Of a DNA stretch of 20,893 bases, positions 7,137 through 15,916 are shown piece after piece. The stretch lies in the IMG/VR virus record IMGVR_UViG_3300038786_000507, positions 1 to 20,893 of that record; one strand, given 5' to 3'. The notes below the pieces were generated by a model. That model was given only the letters and a program-made list of their open reading frames with translations. It did no database searches and was not told the DNA's origin. The position numbers were made by a program, and so were the translations under genes. The DNA comes from a virus. Position 1 is the stretch's first letter, and each line of letters opens with the position of its first letter.

Positions 7137-7161
7137 TTTTCATCTATGATGATAAGTTACA

Positions 7162-10100
7162 CTATAAGTCTTGTAAAACTATTTGCAACGGAACATCTAA
7201 TACATATACTGTGTCAAGATTCGCAAATGCGTGTCCCAATCCAGTATACAACGCTCTATTACTAATAGTTAATGCTGTTCCTACTTTCTTGTCGTATAAC
7301 ATGAATTCCATATCAGAACTCCCTGCTTTTTGGACGGCTATTAATTTCTTATTGGTATCAGATGCCCCATCATCGAACAGTGCTGGATGGTTCACGGTAA
7401 GGGTAGTTCCATCAAATGCTGATATAGTTCCTGTGCCAGTAACACTTACATTGTATCCTCTGCCATAAATATCATAAACGTACATCAATGTATTACTGAC
7501 TGTTTCTGAACCTATGCCAGCAGTTATATTTCCCGTGTATGTTTGTAATTTTAATATAGTCGATTCTAGTCCATCAAATCTTACAAAGCCAGTATCGAAT
7601 CCCGTAGTTCCGTTTGTTATTGTAGTTCTACTTCTTAACAATCCACCTTGTTCGTATTCGCCATCAGCGATAGACGAGAACGATGAAGGGTCGGATGTAT
7701 CGTAATCCCCACCATCTATTACATTTTCATCATATCTACTATTACTACCGAAATCTAAAGTAAGATTCATCTTCTCATCAATGGTAGTTGTCAGTGTTGC
7801 TTTATCACTCAATGTATTCGTTCGTGTAATTTCTCTTATTTTGACGTGATATGGTTTCGCTTCTCTAACATATTCTAATACATCTGCTTCGCTATCTCGT
7901 TGATACACCGCGTATTGTTTCAGATCACGATTATACAGATTCAAATCTATATAACTTGTTTTAAACAACCAAGTAGGATAAGTCTTTTCTGTGTAAAGAT
8001 AATTGATCATAGTAAAGAATATATCATTGATAAACGAATTATCAGGATAATCCTTGATCATATTCATTAATTCTTGAATCTGAATTCCCACTGCATTATT
8101 ATAATATATATCAAATGATAATTCTGGATATACAAGGTTATCAAATGATACACTCAATGAACTTTTACTTCTATTGACTAATTTTAATGTGCCATTATCT
8201 TCAAAGTAATATTCGTCATGTGTTGGCAACTTTAACTTAAATGATTTTATTCCATTATTATATTCTGTCAACATATCAAAATTTCGAGTAGTCGATAGAT
8301 ACGAGAATGTATCAATTGTCTTGTAGTTATCAGTTAGATACCAATCAGTCAAGTCGAATATAATATCGTCAGTGTTTATGTATTCTGTGTACTTAGAATA
8401 TAAACTCACTAGTAACTTACTTTTCATTGTATCATTTATAACTGAAGCAAAATTACTTCTGGCAGTAACATTATCTGCAAACCAATTATCTTCCGTAGGC
8501 GCTATCTTGTATACTCTTAATATATCGCCTGCTATCATCGTATGTGTTTGTGATATACGTAGATTACCACTCGAAATACTTAGATAACTTGCTTTCACCG
8601 TGCTACTATTAATAGTAACTACTATATCGTTTATACTCAAGTCTGTTATCCAATAGATTGGAATTATCGCATTATTAACATCAGTTAATTGTGATGATGA
8701 TAACCCGGCAGTATGCGTTTTCATAATACTAAGATTCGATAATGAATCGATCATATCATTTAAGAATGTACCGGGAACGATAGTATCTGTGTTCTTCGCT
8801 AACATCTCCCAATCAGAGTGACCTTTGCGAATACCAGATTCTTGTTGGTATTCTAATGTAGTACTTACCGTTTCATTAGTATATGAAGTCGCGTTATTAC
8901 TAATAAGAACACTTGACGGACCAACAGGTATAAATTTATTCTTAGTACCACCTGCTGAAATCAACATTGCGATTTCAACAACTTCAGCACCAACAGAAGA
9001 CCAGTAGAAATAATCAGTAACTTCTTTGCCTGCTACATCATCGTAATACTTTTTAGTAGTATATGTTGGTGTTTCAGTTGGCAATATTCTAGATTTCGTC
9101 CACTTCTTAACAACAACGGACGACTCTGTTACTAATCTTCCCCAATACTTCTTCACATAGTTGACATTCAAGTTTCCGTTTGAATCACCATAATCGTTGT
9201 ATCTATAAAATCTTGCTAAGTCTGTGTCCCACCAGATCTTGCCCAACTTCTCATCTAACCAGATATCAGAACTAGTAGTATTATCATAACTTGCTGGATC
9301 ATTCCATGCGATGTATTCTAGTTTAGAAACAATTGAACCAGGCATTTTTAAGTTAAGTGGATCATATATTTGATGATTAATGAAGTTATCTCCATCTTTT
9401 ATCATTAATCTTTTTGTCAAATCAGTGTCTATAATCGCTGATTGTCTTGCGTGAACTGACAATATTCCAGTCGTACTTCTATTAAGAACCGCCCAGTCAC
9501 CAGTAGTGCCGTATGTATCTGCCCACAATTTACTCGCGCTGTTCAGTCCAAGACTGGTGTAGAATTCAGTAAATGTATTACCGTTAATTCCTGGAGTGTA
9601 TCTAATAGATTTCCAAAGCATTGCTTTATAATTAGCACTACTTGTTACGTTTGAGTAATCTCTTACCAGCCCTATTCTAGTCAATAATGCTTCACTTGTT
9701 CCAGAGAAGGACATACTTACGCCAGTGTGAGTGAATATCATTCTGCCATCGCTTGATAAATTAACAGTAAGTCCAGTTGTATTAGTAACTGCATCAGTAA
9801 TTTGTCCAGCAAATGCAATCGCTGAAGAACTTAATACTGATGTGTTCGAATATGTACCAACTGTTATTCCGATATCAGATAGAGAATTTCCTATGATATT
9901 ACTAGCAACTATACTGCTTTCAGAACTTGTTATTAATACCTGTCTATCAGATTTAGTTGCGGTAGATGTTGATGACGCGAATACTTGAGAATTTAAATCA
10001 CTTATAATGTTATCAGTAGCATCTACTGCCACAGTAGTCGTAGCATATCCTAATCTTCCCATAGCGCCAGACGTTACTTCAACTATATCTAAGTTATGAT

Positions 10101-13100
10101 TTGTGCTTGTTATTTTAATTGTGCCAGTTACAACTGCCGCAGTTACCCCTAGAATACTTAGTGCGTTTATTTGTGAAACAACACTTGTTGCAGTTGGACT
10201 AGAGTTCGCTTCATACGTGCCCGATGTAATACCCAATTCAGACAATGCTGTTCCTGAGATAGCCATCGAAGATGCAGAACTTGATATTACCATGTTACTA
10301 CCAACAACAGAACAAGTAATACTAGTTATAGTATTGATTGCTGTCGCTAGATTATCTAGTTTTGAGTCATAATACAATGTAGTAGTAGATAATCCCAGGT
10401 CTTGTAACGCACTGCCCGACATATCTAATTCAGGAGATGATGTCGTTAGAACTAATTCGTTAGTTCCCGAGTTACTAGCAACTACTAAAGTTGATGTTGA
10501 ATTGATTGCTATAATAATTTCAGCAAGAGTATCTCCACTCGTAAGTGTCACAGTTTGACCATTAATTGACAATGGTTTCGTAGATGCCATCACTGGTGCC
10601 GTTACTGTTCCAGTCGTAGTTAACGCTACTACTGTCTTTGTTACTCCATCGATGACAACTGTGTTTCCTGTAGTAAGTGGCGAACTTTTTGTAGCCGTTG
10701 AAGTCAATGAGATTCCAGCAGAGGCACTATAATCTATAGTTAATGTTGTGCCGTCAATTGTAATTGCATCGCTATAATTACTAGTAAATGCAGTCGATGT
10801 AGTTGCAACTGTACCAGTAAATGTTACGTTAGTATCAGTAGTATTCTCAACTAATCCACTAGCATTGTAAATAACAAATCTTGCTTGTTCTCCCTCTGAT
10901 ACTGTTGGATTTGCAACTGTTCCCAGTATCGAGATTCCAGATGTCGAAGCAGCCACAGAGGCGTAAGTGAAACTCGTTCCATCGACAACTAGTATGTCAC
11001 TTGCAGTGAATACAGGGTTGCTTATTGAACCAATTGCTTCGATTCCAGAATCTGTTGTCGTAGGAACGAAGATACTGTTAGTAGTTGAAGAATCTATTTC
11101 AATAATCACTGGCTCAAAGTCTTCTTCGAATACTAGGTATTCATGAATAGTACTCGTGTTTACTGTTTTTGTTCCATTTGCGGCTAGCAAATAATATCCG
11201 TCTATCGTTGGATCTATTTCAGCACCAGAAATCTTTAGATAAATTGGTTTATCAACATACGCAGAATCTATTGCAGTAAGCATTCCAATGTATAATTGAT
11301 TATCAGAAGTTTCACCAATATAACTTATCTCTGCTACTTCACTTAATCGTACCACGTCCCAGTCTCTATCTATATCGAATTGAACCCATGCTGTATCTCC
11401 CTCATATAATGTATTAGTTTCAGTTGATAACCCTACTAAATCACTCTGAGTCTTCGTTAGATAGTTTACATCACTTACATCAACATAACCCGATGTCTTT
11501 ATTGCTATTGCAGGCTTAGATGAGCGTGGCATTAGTGTTTTTGTGATGTTCGGATATTCTATCAAGAATGGATTACTAATCATATCGTTGACTTTTACAT
11601 CTTTTGTCATTGTAAGATTAGTTGATATCTGTCCATAGTCACTTAACTTAACAGCCCAGATATCAGAATGCTTGATGTCTTTGAAGTTACTGTTGTTATT
11701 AACAATTCTATTAATACTTGAGTTTGTTCCCTTGTGAGATAAGAAACCTTTATAAAATTCTAGTTGTGATTCTCTTTCAATTCCATGATTAGACAAGTAT
11801 GCTCTAGTTGTATATCCCATATGATTTGATTTTAATTTGTTAACAATCGACAATCCTTGGTCGACAATTGTATTTCGATAATGGCGAGTTTCTTCAATCA
11901 TTGTATCGAAGTTTGGTATTAATTGATTATCATGAACTAGATATCCATCAACCGACATAGTTCCGTCCCAATCTAATGTTCGATTACAATCAATTTGCAT
12001 ACGAAGATTTCGTGTGTGAGTATGAGGGTCGTAGATAACGTCATCGTAACTGTCAACTCTGTCAACAACGAATGCGTGTTCGATGTCTCTTATATCCATT
12101 TTCATTCCATAGATAGGAATATTACTAGTGAATGATAATTTGGCACCGTCTGTATGGAAATCAAGTTCAGTATTTGGTATAAGTCTACCTGAAGAGTCTA
12201 CTACTCGATAAAAGTTCTTGAATGTTTCAGTGGCCACACTCGCTACGCCGTAAGTTGCATTGAAAGTGCCCCCCGTCAATAGCGGAGTCAATGTAATGAA
12301 ATCTCCAATGGTGTGTTGTTCGCTCTGCCAATCTAAGAACTTATACAATAGATTTTCCCAATCTATGACATCACCGCTTTGGTCTGAGTCTGTGAATTCC
12401 CATCCTACTAATTTCAAGTATTCTTGATAACCCAATATTAAATGAGCAACATCATCTACTGTTTCTAAGATGTCACCATAATTGTAATTCTTTATAGTAT
12501 CGTTTACTAATTCCTTGTAACCATTCGCAGTTGTTTTGTTTGTTCTTGGCCATTCTACTACTGGTTTCCAATCTTTAATATTGTCATCAAATAATGTAGT
12601 CGAGGTATGTGATGTAAGACAAACGTAGGGAGTGTCATTCCATAATACATACGAATCTAGTCTATAATATTCTCCACCCTGCCAGTTTTTTAGAGCAAGT
12701 TTATCTCCTGCTGTTGAAAATACTTTCTCGCCACTTGCTGTATCCCATCCCATTGAATAGAATGTTGGATTAATTTCATCGTATCCGTGGACTTGGAATC
12801 CGAACTTATTTGTCTTCGGCTGCGATATAAGTGCCCAACTACTATAATCAAATGTGATAATACCCGCAGTCTCTTTTGTAGAGATACCAGTTGTTTTTCT
12901 TTTATAGTATTTGTTGTCGCCCGTGTTTAGAACAATATCACCCTTGACATACGTTGCCGCACTGGCAAGGCTATAAGCGGGATATGGTAAATCTAATGAT
13001 ACCTTCTCTAACACGATAGCACTAAAGAATTCACTTCTGTTTGGTACCCCCGCATGAACGAATAAATCATAATTGTCTGTTGGTATCTCAGAGAATCTAC

Positions 13101-15915
13101 TATTAGATAATGAGTTGTTCTCTGACTGTAGTTTGAAATTATTGACGAATCCGCCTAACTTCGAACCCAACTTAAATGAATACTTGACTTTATCCGCAAG
13201 AACAACACTGGTGTCAATACCTTCATTTTTATTAGAGTATGTGATAATGTCTTTTATCTGTGAACTGTAATTATACACAACTTCGAACGGACTTGACAAT
13301 AACATTAATGTAAATTCAGCGAAAGCGAATTCACTACTTCTAGTCCAAGCAAGTTCAACTGGTGAACCGTCTCCAAATTCCCATGCTTGGTCCATCAATA
13401 ATATATCACTTGATGTTATCGCGCTGCCGAAGAATAAATCACTAGGCGTCTTCAAGTTTCCAGAAACATCAACTGGCACTGGACAAGATAACGAATTGGC
13501 AGATATTAATGATGTCCAGAATGAAGTTTGTGTGTAATCAGCCCCATAGGTTGTATCAAAGTTTGCTGGTTTTTGTGATAATTTTATTGCTTTCCAAGGT
13601 TCAAGCAATGGTCTATCTGTGCCGTACGCATTTATTAGTTGTCCTCTCCAGTGACCACTAGAATTCTCATCTTTTGCTCTATAGTTCCATGTCTTATATT
13701 CGGTAGCATCGAAGTCTGTGTTATCTAGATTATCAATGCTATTTCTCATCATCCATTTTTTAAAGAAAGGATACATGATATATTTCTTTTCAACATTCGA
13801 ATAATCAGTGCCAGCAGTACCATATAATCCATAATTCATGCTATCTATTTTAGCACTAGAATTATCTGTTAAATTATTAAATATTAAAGTCTCGAATGAA
13901 AGGAGTATAGTATCGATTCGTGTTCCATACATAGGAATCAACGAGCCATCGTGTCCTTGAATAAACGAAACATCAGAACTATATTCAGTGTCAGTTACAA
14001 CTTTGGGCTCAAATGCCGGTGCAATTTTCAATGAAGTTGCACTTGGTGGTATATAAGTTTCTTTTACATTGGAATAGTGTCGAATATCTAGTGAATCACT
14101 AGATGCCAACGCGGTTGTAAATGTTATATTTGTTGCGCCTGATGATAACGTGTAATCTTTATTTAACCGTTTGACAACGTTGTTTAGAATAACAACAACA
14201 TCTTTGTCATTTAGTATAGTATCACTAAATGATGGCATCACTTGTTCTGTTGCGCCATCTACAATTGAGACACCAAGTGTTTGATAATGAGAATGGACAT
14301 CACCAAAATTTATCATTGAACTGTCGCGGAAAATACTAACACTTGTATGTTTTCCAAGTGAAATGGTGCCTATGGCTTCTTCTAATATTTGTAGATCAGT
14401 TTTGGTCTCACTTGAACTCGATTCTAAAATAGAAATAATAGTAGTCATTAATTTATTTTTGTAACCATTGTATGCACCAGATAAAAATTCTGTTGCTTTA
14501 ATAGGGTCGTAGTCATTTCGTGTTAATGCAAAGTATGCCTCTTTAATATCAACTGCGTTGCGAATAAGTACACTGCCTTGGTTCGCATATCTTAGTTTGT
14601 CTGTGTTTGTTCCTGACGTTCTGTAGTTATTTACTGCGTTTGCATTACCAGTTAATCCAGATACAGTCTCGACTATACGAACCATATGCTCGTATACAAG
14701 AGAGTATGTCATTTCTGTGTTTACATACGACTTGTTATCCACGTTATATTCAACTGATGGGTTAATGCGCTGGAACACGGTGGCACCATCATAAACAACG
14801 GGAGTAGCAGTGCAATAATCGACATACGCGCTTCCACTCACTGATTCAGTCATTGTGATTTTATTGGTAACACTACTAAATGTATAGTTTCCTATTTGTT
14901 TCTGTCCATCTACGTACACGTCTATTGTATTAGAATTTTTTGGTGCTTGTAGAAGTTCAATCTCAGTTATCACTACACTGTCGTCAATTTCTTGTCTTAG
15001 ATTTCGATAATCAAATGTAGATGCGATGTATAAGTTTTTATATACTGTTGATAGTTTGTAATTTGATGACTCTACCAAGTCGATGTTGAATACAAATTCG
15101 CTTTGATAGTCTCCTGCTACCAACTTGGGTCCAACTGGATCTAGTCCCGAATCTGGAAATGCCAATTCAGTATCCTTTACATATCCGGTACCAGTTACAT
15201 AATGAAATATTTTTATATCACTGATATATGTGTTAGTAGAATCATACGACTTAAACGTGGGAACTGTAAATGATGATGACACGGTGGTTGATGCACTTGT
15301 GTCACTCATCGCAATGTTCTTATCAAATTCAATAATAGGTCTCAGTGCTTGAGATATTAAAGTAAAGTTGTCATCTGTAATTAAAGATTTAATATCATCA
15401 TAGTGATACCAAGAGTTATTCTTTTTCCAGAAGTCAGAAGCAGTTGAGTCTTTATCAATCGTTACATAATGCTTTTTTGTTGATGACTGAAAACTTGCAT
15501 CAGCCGTAAATCCAGGCTTAATCCAATAATACATACTGAAATTGATAAACTTATCTAAGTCAATTGGCAAACCTACTGTCTGCAATGTACTTTTAAATAA
15601 TCTCCTGTGGTCATTAGTTAACGCACCTTTATTGTACATTGCGTTGAGTAAATCGTCATAGAATATGTTATCAGTTGAGTCTACACTTGAGAATGTAGGT
15701 TCGAGCCCATAATTATCTCTTGCGTACGCCTGTGTCGGATACGATAGATATATATCATTACTGTTATATATTCCCTTTTCCTTTCTGCCAACAAATGCTT
15801 TCGTCTTCTCCATTTCACCAACAGAGAATACTCTGTCTAATGTAGTGTCGAATATTGTTTCTAACTCACTGTTCTTTAGATGACTTGGTAAAAAGTCATA
15901 AATCTTCTTTGCCAT
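7162..15915 (-). CDS. Giant virion structural / baseplate protein in gene 7 position (2917 aa)
   Basis: One uninterrupted frame filling 42% of the window. The N-terminus (MAKKIYDFLPSHLKNSELE, YYWIKPGF near 130) matches the style of giant structural proteins that follow gp6 in marine T4-like phages. Three copies of a small beta module (hydrophobic-VxVDG/NN, later Y, then I-T-F/I) appear near residues 325-370, 565-610 and 2425-2470. Residues about 1620-1780 hold SGI..GT..NP repeats, and about 1778-2085 hold five hook-IN-like repeats. REAKPYHVKIRE lies at 2684-2695 in a C-terminal conserved segment. The order 25-6-this gene matches T4 25-6-7, and T4 gp7 is 1032 aa, so a wedge role is likely but homology to gp7 is not shown. 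It starts one base after the gp6 stop (TAA-T-ATG) with GGTAGG upstream. It could replace several wedge or tail-fibre proteins. Confidence 0.85.
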   Translation of the reverse strand: MAKKIYDFLPSHLKNSELETIFDTTLDRVFSVGEMEKTKAFVGRKEKGIYNSNDIYLSYPTQAYARDNYGLEPTFSSVDSTDNIFYDDLLNAMYNKGALTNDHRRLFKSTLQTVGLPIDLDKFINFSMYYWIKPGFTADASFQSSTKKHYVTIDKDSTASDFWKKNNSWYHYDDIKSLITDDNFTLISQALRPIIEFDKNIAMSDTSASTTVSSSFTVPTFKSYDSTNTYISDIKIFHYVTGTGYVKDTELAFPDSGLDPVGPKLVAGDYQSEFVFNIDLVESSNYKLSTVYKNLYIASTFDYRNLRQEIDDSVVITEIELLQAPKNSNTIDVYVDGQKQIGNYTFSSVTNKITMTESVSGSAYVDYCTATPVVYDGATVFQRINPSVEYNVDNKSYVNTEMTYSLVYEHMVRIVETVSGLTGNANAVNNYRTSGTNTDKLRYANQGSVLIRNAVDIKEAYFALTRNDYDPIKATEFLSGAYNGYKNKLMTTIISILESSSSETKTDLQILEEAIGTISLGKHTSVSIFRDSSMINFGDVHSHYQTLGVSIVDGATEQVMPSFSDTILNDKDVVVILNNVVKRLNKDYTLSSGATNITFTTALASSDSLDIRHYSNVKETYIPPSATSLKIAPAFEPKVVTDTEYSSDVSFIQGHDGSLIPMYGTRIDTILLSFETLIFNNLTDNSSAKIDSMNYGLYGTAGTDYSNVEKKYIMYPFFKKWMMRNSIDNLDNTDFDATEYKTWNYRAKDENSSGHWRGQLINAYGTDRPLLEPWKAIKLSQKPANFDTTYGADYTQTSFWTSLISANSLSCPVPVDVSGNLKTPSDLFFGSAITSSDILLMDQAWEFGDGSPVELAWTRSSEFAFAEFTLMLLSSPFEVVYNYSSQIKDIITYSNKNEGIDTSVVLADKVKYSFKLGSKLGGFVNNFKLQSENNSLSNSRFSEIPTDNYDLFVHAGVPNRSEFFSAIVLEKVSLDLPYPAYSLASAATYVKGDIVLNTGDNKYYKRKTTGISTKETAGIITFDYSSWALISQPKTNKFGFQVHGYDEINPTFYSMGWDTASGEKVFSTAGDKLALKNWQGGEYYRLDSYVLWNDTPYVCLTSHTSTTLFDDNIKDWKPVVEWPRTNKTTANGYKELVNDTIKNYNYGDILETVDDVAHLILGYQEYLKLVGWEFTDSDQSGDVIDWENLLYKFLDWQSEQHTIGDFITLTPLLTGGTFNATYGVASVATETFKNFYRVVDSSGRLIPNTELDFHTDGAKLSFTSNIPIYGMKMDIRDIEHAFVVDRVDSYDDVIYDPHTHTRNLRMQIDCNRTLDWDGTMSVDGYLVHDNQLIPNFDTMIEETRHYRNTIVDQGLSIVNKLKSNHMGYTTRAYLSNHGIERESQLEFYKGFLSHKGTNSSINRIVNNNSNFKDIKHSDIWAVKLSDYGQISTNLTMTKDVKVNDMISNPFLIEYPNITKTLMPRSSKPAIAIKTSGYVDVSDVNYLTKTQSDLVGLSTETNTLYEGDTAWVQFDIDRDWDVVRLSEVAEISYIGETSDNQLYIGMLTAIDSAYVDKPIYLKISGAEIDPTIDGYYLLAANGTKTVNTSTIHEYLVFEEDFEPVIIEIDSSTTNSIFVPTTTDSGIEAIGSISNPVFTASDILVVDGTSFTYASVAASTSGISILGTVANPTVSEGEQARFVIYNASGLVENTTDTNVTFTGTVATTSTAFTSNYSDAITIDGTTLTIDYSASAGISLTSTATKSSPLTTGNTVVIDGVTKTVVALTTTGTVTAPVMASTKPLSINGQTVTLTSGDTLAEIIIAINSTSTLVVASNSGTNELVLTTSSPELDMSGSALQDLGLSTTTLYYDSKLDNLATAINTITSITCSVVGSNMVISSSASSMAISGTALSELGITSGTYEANSSPTATSVVSQINALSILGVTAAVVTGTIKITSTNHNLDIVEVTSGAMGRLGYATTTVAVDATDNIISDLNSQVFASSTSTATKSDRQVLITSSESSIVASNIIGNSLSDIGITVGTYSNTSVLSSSAIAFAGQITDAVTNTTGLTVNLSSDGRMIFTHTGVSMSFSGTSEALLTRIGLVRDYSNVTSSANYKAMLWKSIRYTPGINGNTFTEFYTSLGLNSASKLWADTYGTTGDWAVLNRSTTGILSVHARQSAIIDTDLTKRLMIKDGDNFINHQIYDPLNLKMPGSIVSKLEYIAWNDPASYDNTTSSDIWLDEKLGKIWWDTDLARFYRYNDYGDSNGNLNVNYVKKYWGRLVTESSVVVKKWTKSRILPTETPTYTTKKYYDDVAGKEVTDYFYWSSVGAEVVEIAMLISAGGTKNKFIPVGPSSVLISNNATSYTNETVSTTLEYQQESGIRKGHSDWEMLAKNTDTIVPGTFLNDMIDSLSNLSIMKTHTAGLSSSQLTDVNNAIIPIYWITDLSINDIVVTINSSTVKASYLSISSGNLRISQTHTMIAGDILRVYKIAPTEDNWFADNVTARSNFASVINDTMKSKLLVSLYSKYTEYINTDDIIFDLTDWYLTDNYKTIDTFSYLSTTRNFDMLTEYNNGIKSFKLKLPTHDEYYFEDNGTLKLVNRSKSSLSVSFDNLVYPELSFDIYYNNAVGIQIQELMNMIKDYPDNSFINDIFFTMINYLYTEKTYPTWLFKTSYIDLNLYNRDLKQYAVYQRDSEADVLEYVREAKPYHVKIREITRTNTLSDKATLTTTIDEKMNLTLDFGSNSRYDENVIDGGDYDTSDPSSFSSIADGEYEQGGLLRSRTTITNGTTGFDTGFVRFDGLESTILKLQTYTGNITAGIGSETVSNTLMYVYDIYGRGYNVSVTGTGTISAFDGTTLTVNHPALFDDGASDTNKKLIAVQKAGSSDMEFMLYDKKVGTALTISNRALYTGLGHAFANLDTVYVLDVPLQIVLQDL
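9660..10585 (-). repeat. Five tandem flagellar-hook-IN-like protein repeats inside the giant protein
   Basis: About residues 1778-2085 of the 2917-aa protein. Each unit has a helix-like start with an N or Q (AEIIIAINS, LATAINT, VVSQINA, IISDLNS, FAGQITD), a short strand (LVLTTS, MVISSS, IKITST, VLITSS, MIFTHT) and a closing turn (LQDLGL, LSELGI, MGRLGY, LSDIGI, LTRIGL). Spacing from one closing turn to the next is 54, 61, 60 and 66 residues. The first unit begins LSINGQTVTLTSGDTLAEI, close to the flagellin hook IN motif of bacterial FliD/FlgK-type proteins. The resemblance is by eye. Confidence 0.7.
10560..11070 (-). repeat. SGI-G-NP Ser/Thr-rich repeats inside the giant protein
   Basis: About residues 1620-1780 of the 2917-aa protein. 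Partial copies are visible as SGIEAIGSISNPVFTASD, SGISILGTVANPTVSEGE, AGISLTSTATKSSPLTTG and TGTVTAPVMASTKPLSINGQ, most followed by a strand with a (V/I)DG or NG turn (VVDG, TIDG, VIDG, SING). They lead straight into the hook-IN-like array, so the two blocks form one extended Ser/Thr-rich stretch of about 465 residues. Confidence 0.55.
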
Positions 15916-15916
15916 A

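Noticed and set aside
7140-7150. Small inverted repeat CATC-ATA-GATG just after the giant gene stop, considered as a terminator
   Set aside because: The stem is only 4 bp, AT-rich and has no T-run after it.
9731-10372. Two plus-strand open frames (85 and 89 codons) opposite the giant protein repeats
   Set aside because: They mirror the Ser/Thr-rich repeat coding on the other strand, have no convincing ribosome sites, and lie wholly inside a continuous 2917-codon gene.
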